DNA from: Euptelea pleiosperma
Lineage: Eukaryota > Streptophyta > Magnoliopsida > Ranunculales > Eupteleaceae
Direction: 5' to 3'
Assembly: GCA_035048495.1 (NCBI GenBank)
Contig: CM068553.1
Location: 19,097,190-19,161,189 of the forward strand
Length of the DNA stretch: 64,000 nt
The translations under genes and the position numbers were made by a program. Every line of letters starts with the position of its first letter. Position 1 is the first letter of the stretch. The notes beneath the pieces are model-generated. The model searched no databases. It was given only the letters and a program-made list of their open reading frames with translations, and was not told where the DNA came from. Shown here piece by piece: positions 34,959 to 46,146 of this stretch.

Positions 34959-37788
34959 TGAAACTATGATTTTTCTGCGTCGCTGGTCACGGAAACCCTA
35001 ACTTCAACACATTTATAATTTGATCCGAATTTTAATCCTGCAAAATATGGAAAATTTGTATAGGGATTCGTGTCGGATGTCGATCCGCACTCGGGGTTAG
35101 TGTGCGCAATTCAAGGACATGAAATGATGAATTTTTTTTTACCAGAAATTGCTACTTGAAGAACATGGAAACGATAGTGGGATGAGAATGGTGAAACCAA
35201 TTTTTAAAACATGCCTTTTTTTGTTGATGATCATAACAAGCTAACAATTAAACAACATAAACAAATACATAAATCAAATGTACCCTTATTAAAAATTGGT
35301 CGATCCTTACATGAGTCGAAGTACATAACCTTCTAACAACTAGAAAATAGTAAAAATAAAGAAGCTAGAGAGAGAAATACTACCTAAAACCTAGAAAGAG
35401 AAACTAGAGAAGAGAGAAAATCTAGAGAGAGAAAATGAAAAACTAATCTAGAGAGAGAGAGAGAACTAGAGAGACAGAAGAGGAGGTCATCTTACCATGA
35501 TGGATGTAGATTTCTTGGAGTTGCTAGTTCGAACCTTGGATCAAGGAGATCGACGGGGTGTGGTCGGTGGAGTGAATGATGGCAGCCATGGTGCAAGGAG
35601 CATGGTGGAGGCGGCAGCAAGGAGGAGGTGAACCAGTCCGATCAAGTTGCAAGCAGCTTGCTTTGTCGATGAGATGGAGGTGCTGTGGTGTTGATGGAGA
35701 TGGGTTGTTGAACAACCAACCCAATAAGGAGATATAGTGATCTGTGCAGCAGGTGGCAACGGCTGCAAATGGTGGAGATCGCCGGTGAGGACAATCCAGT
35801 CCCGTGGCTGCAAGTGGTGGAGGTGGCAGCGGCAATAGGTGAGGGTCCTCCTCCTCCTTTCTTCCTTCCCTCCTTCTTTTTTTTTTCTCTTTTATCACTC
35901 GATCGGGACAGATGGATTGGCAAGGGTGATTGGAGACCGAAATGTAATAACGGTGCTGCTGTTGGTGGCCGGACTGGTATAAGATGGCCGGAGTTAATGG
36001 AGAACCAGTGTGTGGCAGGTTGGTGATGTAGAAACATTGGTTATCTGGTTGAAGGAGGCAGGTGGTCCGGTGGTGATATGATTGGAGGTGCTGGCTCATT
36101 AGTTGGAGAGTATCTGCTGGGCGCACTAGCAGGCTGAAGAAGCAAGGACGGTGGCTCGATGCAGGCGGAGTGGTGGCCGGTGGAGGAGCTAGGCGGTGCT
36201 GCCCTGCATGAGGGCAGCCAGGGGAGGTCTGATCCTCTTCTTTTCTTCTTCTTTCCTCCCCTTTTTCGTTTTGTTTTTTTTTCTTGGAAAGAAGATGGGC
36301 AGATGAGAGGACGTGGAGAGTTGTAGGGGGTAGCAGCACACGGTTGAGATGGAGGAGAGAAACGATGATGGAGGGGATGCTGAGGAGAACACGCAGCAGG
36401 TGGTGGCGATCGCCGGAAGTTGCAGGTTTGTTTCCAGCGATAAAAACTATTTTTTTTAACGGTTTTAACCATTCTATGAGGGGGCTAACTGGTGTCTGCT
36501 AGGTTGCAGTGGTGATAGACAAAACTGGGAGGGGCAAGGGGGGTGAAATAGCAGTTGGAGGTGCTGCAAGTATGGCACGAACTGCCGGAGTTGTAGGCGC
36601 AACTCCGGTGAGGGCGGTAGTGAAAAAAAGAAGATGACGGAGATGAAGAGAGGGGGAAAAGGGTGGAGAAATAAAGGAAGAGAAGGGGGAAGGGTTTTGG
36701 GGAAGGAGAGGAGGAGAGGGGAGAGGGATTAGGGTTCAAACGAACCCTTCTCCTTCCCCTTTTAAAGCTCGATTTTTTGAAAATAAAAAATAAGAAATTT
36801 TTTTTTTTTTTTTTTCAAGTAAAACACTACTTTTCTTTGGGGAATTTCCCCATTTACTGGACCCCCCATTTTTTTAAATTTAATTGAAATTATTTTGAAA
36901 TTCACGGGGTCCACTAAATGGTCGGACAGCGGGTCGATGATGATGGGCCCGGCTACTGGCCCACATGGAATGATGATGTCCATCGTCTCACAAGATAATG
37001 TGACAGACAATCTGATGGCGATCGAATGGATGGTGACTTGATTGGGACCCAGATTGGTAGATCGACGGATCTAGAGAGATCCAACGGTCCGGTGGAAGAT
37101 CCAACGGTCCGATTGAAGATCCAACGGTCAGAAAGTTAAGGGAGATGAGACAGAGCCAATGGGCTGGAGTTCTAGGATTAGGTCAGTAGATTCGAGGACC
37201 GAGAGATGAAGAGGGAGAGAATAAGGAGAGATGAGAGAGAAAATATCAGAAAATGGAGATAAAAGTATTGGCAGAGGGTTTGGAACCCTAGTCTTTACTA
37301 TGACCATCCTCACGCTTCTCCAGTAGAGTAGACTATCATTCCTTGCTGACTCATGTGGCTTTAAACGCTTTGGTCCGTCTCTTGGTCATTGGCTCTCCTG
37401 TTCTCTTCGTTCTTTGGGCTGGCTTTTTGGTCCTCTTATTCAGCCCATATTTGGCCCATATCTTCTAGTCATAGCATGTGGGCTCTTTAAGCTTTGATAA
37501 TGGGCTTTTCTGATCGATGTGGGCTCGCAAGTCTCGAGAATTGTCCCATCGGGGTTTCCTACGATAGAAGAAGCGCATAATGAGACTTTATCAGAACGAC
37601 TTAATGTCTAGACTTCCAGAAATGCGTTTAATGCATGCAAATATACCATTTCATCCAGAAAAGTGTGTTCTACGCAACAAAAGAGACTTTTACGTAGAAA
37701 AGTAGATAAATAGAGTATTTTAACATAGGAGAGTGTGAAAACGCTTAGAAGATAACAGTGGAAAATACGCACTTTTAAGCGAACATCA
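34959..37788 (-). mobile_element. Solo LTR N of the long-LTR family, complete, 2,830 bp
   Basis: This is a complete minus-strand LTR. The plus strand starts TGAAACTATG (34959) and ends GCGAACATCA (37788), giving TG...CA ends on the LTR sense strand. Perfect 5-bp target duplications GTTGT flank it (34954-34958 and 37789-37793). There is no internal region, so it arose by LTR-LTR recombination. It inserted into an exon of the CACTA transposase gene. It is the best reference copy for the family and has a hairpin motif at 36584-36610. Confidence 0.92.
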
Positions 37789-38270
37789 GTTGTTATTTCA
37801 CAAAGAACGCGACAAGCTGTTAGAGAACTTCATTTTGAAGAAGTTGATCATGAACAAGACGATTGCAACAACGATGCACTTCAAGGACATTCGGCAACAA
37901 TAGAAAGAGGATCAAATTACCCAAGTAATGATAAAAATGTCCCAAATACAACTTCCATAGAAAACTTGCCAAATGCTTCTATAGATGGATCATCTCAACA
38001 ATCCAAGAAAAGAGGACCTTCTAAATGTAAAACGGTTGCAACAGAAAGCAACAAAGGGATGGAGGTTACATTTAATGAGAAGGGCCAACCTATTAATGAA
38101 GCATTTGTGAAAATGGTTTCTTTTTTTGGAACTTTGATACTGGAGATGGTTGATATAACCATTGATGATTAGAGGAAAGTTTTTATAGCAACAAAAGAAA
38201 GGTTATGAGAAGCAATAAAGGTAACATATGAATATGTAATGCCAATTTTATAATTATTTTTTTAATATGT

Positions 38271-38701
38271 AGCTTTTAACACCTTGGTCCTTCTCTTGGT
38301 CTTCAACTCTTCCGCTCTCTTGGTTCTTTGGATCGGCTCTGTGATCCTCTGACTTTGTCCATATTTAGCTTTTATATTCTTGTCCTAGCCTACTGGTTCT
38401 TTAAGCTTTGATAGAGGGTTTCTCTGGTCGATCGTGTGCCCGCCAACCTTGAGAATTGTCCAATAGGGTGTTCTGCAAGTGAAAAAGTGCGTAATGAGAT
38501 TCAACTAAAATGGCTTGATACTAGACTATTCAAAATGCGTATATTTCATACAAATAGTCAATTTTTGTCTAAAGAATGTATTCTATACAATAGAAGAAAC
38601 TCTTACGTGGAAAAGTCGACGAAAAGACAAGTTTTAAATAAGAGAATGTGATATCGCTAATAGGATAATGGCTTAAAATAAGCACTTTTGAGCGAATATC
38701 A
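38271..38701 (-). mobile_element. Long-LTR family, LTR copy K (U3-side 0.43 kb)
   Basis: This minus-strand fragment ends at the TG terminus GAGCGAATATCA (38701). Its sequence is closest to the start of copy I. The left end is truncated near GCTTTTAACACC. It sits between exons of the CACTA pseudogene. Confidence 0.75.
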
Positions 38702-39360
38702 TAACTCCATCTAACTTAGGTGTCATGTCACAAAGTCAAGGTAGCCCAACTAGAACAACAAGTGAGTGAGCTAATGCAAGAAATGCAAGAACAGAGAAAA
38801 TCTATGCAAAATTTAATCAGTCATCTAATGCTAACTCAGGCAAGTAACAAATGTAGAAAGTATGTCATGTATTTGGCTTGCATCTTTTTTCTATATATTT
38901 TTCAATATTTCAGCTGTACTTTGTATTGTTAAATAGGGCAATGCATAACTATTCCATACACTTATAGCTACTCCCCTGGTAAACCCATCAATGCTACATT
39001 TGTGTGTCAACTTTTATAATTATTTTATATACTTTCAAGTAGAATCAAATATATTTTATTTATGTTATAATAGACACAATGCGGAAGTTCTTTAACTGAA
39101 GGTGTAAAGTGCAAGTTATTTAGAATGGTTAAAGTAGATATAGTTGTTGAAGGACGTTGGGTAACAGATGACCCTAGAACAGTTGTGCACCACACTTCTC
39201 TTGGGCAAGGTGCCTCCAAGGTTTGGGTAGACCATTCCATAGAACCTACTACAAGACTATGGAGGCCAACAAGTGGCATGGAGAGAATGGAGGATGCTGT
39301 CGGAAGTACTATTGCATGGTCCTCAGACCAAATTATAAAAGAAGGTAAGCATAATTAAAA

Positions 39361-40114
39361 ATATATATTCGTCTTTTTGTTTTTAGTTTTGAGGCATCAT
39401 GGTTACCTATTTATATTTGGACTTATATATGTCTTTTTGTTCCACATATTAGGGTTGTAGGAATGGGAGAACCTAATGAGACTACTTCTGCAAGAAATAC
39501 TAGGTTTCTTTTTGGGAGGACTCAAAGATGCATTTTCCATACTAGTGGTTTGCAACTTAGGGGTTGGATACTTGGATGCAAAGGAGATCCTATGTTTTCA
39601 TGTTTGTAATTAATGAAAATATACTGTGGTTTTGGTTTCTATGTATCTTTTCTTATTTTATTTTCTAATTTTGCTAAGGTTGTATTCATTTTGGTTCTAA
39701 GTTTGTTTTGTCATTAACATGTGGTACTTCCTATCTTTTCTACTTCTGTGTTTCTTGTGCTTGAGGCGTTATGTATTTGGCCCTCCCAAAATTCCTCATT
39801 GCACATTCTTTTGGGCCCATTGCCCACATAAATGTTTGGATTGTCGACATACCAAAATATGCAAAACATGCTAAAATTGTGAATATAGACAGTACTTTCT
39901 ATCTTTTTCCTTGTCTAACTTTAAATTTGCCCTGTCTAAATGATGATTGTGAATACTTCCAGTGCTTTCCTCCTAGTCACTTGTACTCTAGCAAACAAGG
40001 TGGCTTCCATGGATTGTACAACCCCACTTGGTATGTATTAACTGTGATTGATTGCTTCCAACCTGTTCAGGAGTTTGTGATTGGTAATCTAATGTGGTGT
40101 TAGCTTTTGTGCAG
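39361..40114. other. No recognised gene
   Basis: This is AT-rich sequence after the last CACTA exon. Short open stretches (39450-39609 and 39771-40103, plus strand) do not match anything I recognise; the second is cysteine- and aromatic-rich without a known motif. Confidence 0.4.
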
Positions 40115-43100
40115 GTTAGTTATGAAATTGTGCTACCAGACATAGCTCTCTATTTGACACCCATCGAGGATGCTTGTAATATCCTGAACCTTTGGTCAAG
40201 AGTATTAGTGTAAATCACCACTAAGAGGATTACCTAGTCACTTAGATATACTTACAATTCCTTATCCTAGTGCATCACATGATTGACATTTAACAAAATT
40301 TGTAGAATTTAGATGAGAACTCTTATATCATGTCATGCAGGGATTTCTGAAACACTTGACACCACAAATGAATCATTTTCATTCTTACACTATTACACAA
40401 ATTAATGTCGGACCACTCTGGGTAGCTACTAATAACTAACTTAATGTATTACAAAGCATAATAAACACTAAGATGTGGGACCCTCAAATGACCCTAATAT
40501 ACATATATTAGCCACATTCTGTGTAATCCATAATTGGTGGGCCCGTAGTGAAGAATTGAACACTTGTGTAGACACGTTAGACATTTGGGACTCACCTACA
40601 AAATTTGAATAATTGTGAACCTTTATACGACGAACCTTAACACATTAATTAAGGCATAAATTGACTAACTTATTAGGGTACTATTCGATGGGCCTAAGGA
40701 GTACCCATACCCATGGGCCCTTTCATTCACCATACCTTAATATACTACAATACATAAAATGTTCTTTTAAAAATAATAATAATAATAATAATACCTTGGT
40801 AATCTCACAAAATAATTCTTTGACTTTTTAAAATAAAATAATGAACCCTTGGTTTTGTTGGATGTGTGCCACTATGGCCACATGCTCACACTCTTCTTTT
40901 TAGAGTAGAAACCCAATAATTGCAAATCTGCCACATAGGCATCAATCACCAAAAATTTGGGCAAGGATATATAATATATAATGAGAAGCAATAAATTCCT
41001 AGAGAGAGAATCATTCTCTCATACACACACAAACCAGAAATGTTAGAATTGTGGGACCCATCTACACTAGACTTCAATGGGGAAATCTGGAAAACTACAC
41101 CTAGACTACCCACGTCTTTACCTTGAGAGAGAGTCCCTTGACCACCCTCTTGACACCTAGCCTCCCATGTGGAATAGAAAACCTTCAAGGAAAGAAAGAG
41201 AAGACAGATTAGGATAGTATCTATAATCCTCTAGGGGTGAAGGAGATCTTTTGATCACCGTAGATGTGAGCACTAGGAAGTAATCCATTCCACATAGGCA
41301 GTGAACACGTGGGTGACCTTCTTACTTTATCTTTTGTAAGAACTTTCTAAAATCTGGAAATTTTTGTAAACCTTGAAACACTACTTAGTCACGTTTCTCG
41401 CCATTATACCTATTGCCAAACGTGTGAGCAGCCAATATAGAAACTCACAAACCTTTCCTTTGGACTGACGCCATTTAAGAACACTGTAACAATGGAACAC
41501 CTCTAGCAATCGTCTAAACACCTCTCTCACAAATACTAGTAAGCCAAAATCACGAACTAAATAGCAAACCCGAGAGAAAAGCGTGGTGACCTTTGGGAGG
41601 AGGAATCGTGTGATCCCCTAAGGTAGAGAGGAACTTCAAGAGTTGGGGAGGAGATTGATCATCTCAGTCCAGCACGTCTCCATTGGGTAAACCAAATCAA
41701 GTGACCCAAAACATAAGAATAAAATAAACGTCGAGGATCCAACGGCTTCAACTTGAGGAACCTTCGGCATTCGCAAATGATCTACGGTTAAAGGTAGGTA
41801 CTCCTACGAGTTGATGTGATTGTCTATTTCTTTACCTCCCTATCATGTTCATTGTTTTAGAAATCGTTAAAGGAATACATGCTAGAAATTCTGGACGTTA
41901 TCATGTTATAAAAAAAAAAAAAAAAATGGGTTCATATATGTATGTTACTTCTCTAGTAGCCATGTGAAAATGACTTGATATTCTGACTTTCTTGCTTTAT
42001 TTGATCATGAACTCGAATTGTGATTGATATGTGGGTATACCGTTATGGTAACGAAAGGATTAAATTGTTGTTACCATGTGAACTTGATTGCTCAAAGTTA
42101 TGAATAAGATTCGATCGGATGGAGCCAATAATGATTACGACTCGTGGTAGTCTCCCAAGAGAAACTTTGGGGCTAGAATGCTCTATCAGTATCTCCATGA
42201 GGGATAATCACGGTAGGAAGAGGTTTCGAATATTCATTTTTGAACTGGAATTATTTTGCATAGCATGCTAGCATACGTTAGAAGTGTTCGGATATGGCAA
42301 AATAAGTAGGGCTCGGTGCCCTTGGGTGAAAAACCCTAATCCCCTGCAGAAGGGCTCGGTGCATAGCATGCTAGCATTGTTTTAGCTTGAATGGAGTACG
42401 GTAGATTTTCTATTGAACATTAGCTCACGGCGTAAGCCGACCCCTTTAGGTTTTGTAGATGATGATGTGGGCGCGGACATGGGCACGTGGGAGAATGTCC
42501 ATGGTATGGAGGCGGCGGCGGAGACACTAGATGGCGTTGAAGGAATTATGGGTTGATCTTAGGCTTGTTGGACTACGGTTATAGGATTATATTTATGCAT
42601 TGAAACTAATGATATTGATGTAATAAGTTAGACGTGGGGATGGCTACTTTGAATTGATTGGGTGTTGATTCATTCGTGATGATACACCGTTAACGCTTAT
42701 TTAGAACTTGGAACCTTTTTTAACTTGGTATGAACTAATTAATGCTCGATATTCTTAGAATGTTATCATTATATACTTTGTAAGTTCCGGTAGAAATTTC
42801 ACGAAGATTTAATGAGAAATGGCTCATAAAATATCGGCCCAAAGTGATAAAATCACCAAAACTTAACGTGGACAGATTCTGTATTGCAGACTTGCAGTGC
42901 CTTTTCCGTCAAGAAGATGGCAGAACCAGACCTTCAAGAAAATAGATTAATCGAAGGTCGTTCTATCAGCTTTCTGAACATAAAAAGTATGTTATGAGAT
43001 TCAATGTGTACTATCCTAAGAGGCCAAAACACTATACCTATCTCGAATCTATCTGGACCTGTGTTTTGACTTGCAGTACCTATTCGGACCATTAACAGTA

Positions 43101-43781
43101 GAATCTGACCTTGGACTGAACTAAAACAATGAGGTTCTTTTTGTTAGCTTTCCAGAAATGTAATGTGCGTCAGGTGATTCAAACTGTGCTGCTTTCAGCG
43201 GCCAAATCATTGAACCTATGTCAAACCAGTCTGGTTTTGTTTTTAGATTTAAGACACCTTTTTCACATAGTAATTTGTAGAAACTGACCTTGGACAAAAT
43301 AGGAAAGCTGGAGCTTATTGAATTAGCTTTCCGATGATATAAAGTATATCAGTATATTCAATCGGGACTGATCTACATGGTCAATTTACTGTGCATAGGT
43401 CTGTTCAACTGAGTCGCTAGACTTGGAAAAATCCACTAATACCCCGATCTTACCAAATTGGGATGTACCGTGTGATCCATTAATATTTGAACTCATGTAT
43501 ATAGACCCATGATTAATAGGGTAATTTGATAGACTACTTTTATTGAAATTATTATTAATGCTTCCGCTTAGTTGATAACATGTGTTATAGTTAATGCCTT
43601 AATGGGTTAAAGGGGTAAATTATAGTTGATTGGTTCACTCTTTAGATTGGATTGGCTTTAAGGACAATCTCATTCTCATGTCAAGGTTCGGGTATGGGTC
43701 GACCCATGGATAATTGGGTCAGATCCGGGTGCCCGGATTCGGGGCGTGACAATGCTGAGTACAAAGATGACAAGATTGAAT
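40115..43781 (+). pseudogene. Exon-like segment split by solo LTR L (unidentified)
   Basis: TTTTGTGCAG at 40105-40114 is a good splice acceptor. After removing the LTR and one target duplication, 40115-40174 plus 43757-43781 give the open phrase YEIVLPDIALYLTPIED then AEYKDDKIE. It ends at a GTAAG donor (43782). I cannot assign the protein. It could be a relic exon of a host gene or captured sequence. Confidence 0.4.
40175..43751 (+). mobile_element. Solo LTR L, second gypsy family, 3,577 bp
   Basis: It starts TGTAATATCCTGAACC and ends ATTCGGGGCGTGACA. Perfect 5-bp target duplications ATGCT lie at 40170-40174 and 43752-43756. Homologous to LTR M in inverted orientation (shared terminal sequence and the CCCTGCAGAAGGGCTC block at 42343). 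Termini of this type are seen in Del/Tekay chromoviruses, but that lineage call is inference because no coding sequence is present. A degenerate triplication of about 180 bp (42880-43430, each unit ending near an AGCTTTCC word) partly explains why it is longer than M. Confidence 0.9.
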
Positions 43782-44743
43782 GTAAGCCCATTTCCCTATA
43801 TACATTGATTAGATGTGTGTTGTGTATAATGTGTATGCAAGTTCTTACCTTTTTTGGTAGGGGAAACCCTCGGACTGGCAGGATTTCTTCGGCATCATTA
43901 CTCTACTTGAGAGCATTATTATGGTTGCTCATGAGACTGATATCAAGGTCTAATTGCTCCTAGATGCAGATTGGTGGGATCTCTAGGTGCTGGTAAGATG
44001 TCTACCACTTTTTACTGTGTATGTGTTGGAGACAAATTTGCTTTTCCTGGGAGTGCGAAGAGCAGTCCATAATGTTTGGATCTAGATCTATGAGTGATTT
44101 ATGTGGAAGTGACAAGTGGTTGATAGTATTGTCTAGAGGGATATAATATTTGTAAATGTGCAGATACTAGAATTGTAAATGTGTTAGCTTTTCATGATAT
44201 GAAAATTCATGTTTTCTCATTCTAATGGTATATTTGTGCCGAAATTATGAGGAAATTTTATAAAATAAAAGTTCCAGTGAAGCATCATGTTCATTTTGTC
44301 TTTTCCATGTATAAGTAATCATAGTTTTATGCTTGAATAATTTGTACAACTTGAGGGGATCGACTAACCTGTCCATTTCTGTTTTATGTTAGGGTCGATC
44401 AATTTGAGATCTTATGTCACCAAGCGTAACATGACAAATGATGTTCAAGCATGACTAAACATCTAGAGCTACTATCTGTCGGTTTTGCTGTAAGTTTTAG
44501 TTCCACTTTGTCTGTATCTTTTATTTCATGTCCTATGCTGCAAGAAATGTTGCTTAACACAAACAGATGGGAAAAGGCAGAAAGTTGCCCATGTGTAATG
44601 ATATGCTGTTGTTAAATTTCCTTTGTTTTCTACCAAACTAAAAGTTTGATTTCCTTACTGACCTCATATTGGTCTTGAAGCTTAAAATACAAATACTACC
44701 CTGTTGTTTGTTTTGATTGAATTTCTTATGCCCTTTACGAATT
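43782..44743. other. No recognised gene
   Basis: This is AT-rich sequence downstream of the exon-like piece. Splice-like words occur (for example CTCTAGGTGCTGGTAAG at 43981) but no identifiable protein could be read on either strand. Confidence 0.4.
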
Positions 44744-44880
44744 GGTGTCTATAAGAAACAAAAGATGTCTGGTTTTGGTTACGGTGTGTACAAAAACTAT
44801 GATCATTGTGCAAAGGTGATACGAAAGCTGGTAAAGGAAGTCTTTTCCATTGTTGGGAGCGATCCATTGAGGCTTTTCTC
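44744..44880 (+). pseudogene. Peroxisomal citrate synthase gene, exon fragment
   Basis: The plus-strand frame reads [18 protein letters not shown] and then [20 protein letters not shown]. This corresponds to the conserved C-terminal region of plant glyoxysomal/peroxisomal citrate synthase, which condenses acetyl-CoA with oxaloacetate for beta-oxidation and the glyoxylate cycle. The family has GFGHRVYKNYDPRAKV; here the catalytic histidine is tyrosine and the neighbouring arginine is glycine, so activity would be lost. Weak similarity continues upstream out of frame, and the frame stops at 44892. No other exons were recognised nearby, so it is an isolated relic or captured exon. Confidence 0.8.
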
Positions 44881-44892
44881 TAGACCAATTTG

Positions 44893-45535
44893 ATTTTATT
44901 TGCAAATCCATTTTTGTCCCTTTTAAGTGAAAGTTGGAAATCACCATAGCTTCTTTTTTAAGTGAGTTTAAAATCCTTGAGCATTTGAAGTAGATAGAGG
45001 CTAATTGAGTTCTGGCATGGGTGCTATGACAAGGATGCAAATCTCTAGTTATTTGTATAATTACTTTGCAGAATTATAGTTTTTTTAATGAACTAGAGTT
45101 TTTTTTAAGCTAGATAGTCTACAGAGGTATATATTTTTAAGGTGCTTATTGTGTTTTGAACCATATTTCCACTCTTTCTCAGTTTTTTTATCTATATGGC
45201 ATCAAATAAGACTAGGGTTGGCCTTTTGAGAAGACTGCAACATTGAAATACATGTTCTTGTCCTAGTCTGTACATCCTAATGGTGATAATATTTGTTGAA
45301 ATACATGTTCCTGTCCTAGCCTTTCACTTGTACCCTTGAAATACATTTTTAAAAGACAACTGTTGAAAATTCATCTTACATTGATATACATATGCCTTTT
45401 ATGTACATGTTACACTATGATCAGTAAGATCTCATATATTGTTGTAAATTCCATGGGTGCTTTTGCTTACCCAATGCCTCGTCCTGTACATACATAACAA
45501 TTTAATAAATTTACAGTGTAAGTGAAACTCATTTC
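44893..45535. other. No recognised gene
   Basis: This is AT-rich sequence. The exact phrase GAAATACATGTTC(C/T)TGTCCTAG occurs twice (45245 and 45298) as a local short duplication. Nothing else is supported. Confidence 0.4.
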
Positions 45536-45972
45536 TTACACACAGGTATCACAAAATTTCCCATCGATCATGTTTTGAATAACTTTGATGGCAGCTACTC
45601 TAGCTGCTGTAGCAGCCCTGTTCGCAGCCATGACAGCCTTGTTAACTTGTTCATCCACCCGAGGTAGGTTAATAGCATTCTCTGCCGCTTTTCTAGCTAC
45701 CTGAAATGAGCAAGAATTGTTAGAAGTTATGGCCTAAGCATGAGTAAGAAACAAAAAATGAGATATCATTATAAATAATATACATGAACTGAGGATGCCA
45801 CAGTCCCACTCTCCGCATCTTGTTTCCCCATTTTGAAAAGTGTTCATATTGAAACCCTGCTTTCAGCTTTCGTGGCACGACCCCTCATAACAGTGACCGT
45901 GGACAAAAATGATAGACCCCAAATCCATCAATCTTGTCTCTGAAATACTCCCCAGCATATCTATCTCCATTC
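45536..45972 (-). pseudogene. MORN-repeat protein (SET7/9-like family), last two exons, broken
   Basis: The minus-strand exon 45972 to about 45787 encodes MORN units: NGDRYAGEYF with KIDGFGVYHF, then GHCYEGSCHES and NGETRCGEWDCG. A one-base insertion after GVYHF and an in-frame TGA near 45872 break it. The final exon 45700-45536, after a TTTCAG acceptor, reads ARKAAENAINLPRVDEQV then NKAVMAANRAATAARVAA and stops at TAA. This arrangement of MORN repeats followed by an alanine-rich helical tail is that of the plant proteins annotated as SET7/9 family. MORN repeats bind membranes or phosphoinositides. The 5' exons are absent; LTR M lies upstream. Confidence 0.75.
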
Positions 45973-46146
45973 CTACACAACAGTTCAATCTTACCATTAG
46001 TAAATCAGCTACTTCGCTCTACCCTCTTCTTCTTTATAATAAAATGCAAAATAACACGAAGCAGAAATTATTTGAGTAGGAATTGAATTTTGGAGTTGTT
46101 TGTTCAATGTATTTGAGTAGGAGATGTTATTTTTTTCATTTATAAA

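Larger units (their letters stand above)
34927..39360 (+). pseudogene. CACTA (En/Spm, Ptta) transposase-associated gene, interrupted twice
   Basis: The coding pieces are 34927-34953 joined across solo LTR N to 37794-38215, then 38702-38835, then 39125-39350. The first joined frame gives ENGPVVISQRTRQAVREL, then KKRGPSKCKTVATE and VTFNEKGQPINEAFVKMVSF, the plant transposase (Ptta/En/Spm, PF03004-like) signature. Two expected tryptophans are stops (TAG at 38170, TGA at 38206). The second piece is a heptad repeat VAQLEQQVSELMQEMQEQ. The third, VHHTSLGQGASKVWVDHS, resembles the C-terminal domain common in these proteins (DUF8039-like). Introns with GT/AG ends separate the pieces. LTR K splits the second intron region. 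No CACTA terminal repeats were found. Confidence 0.75.

Noticed and set aside
39771..40103. 110-codon host gene
   Set aside because: No recognisable domain, no supporting splice structure and no homologous frame elsewhere in the window; left as unassigned.
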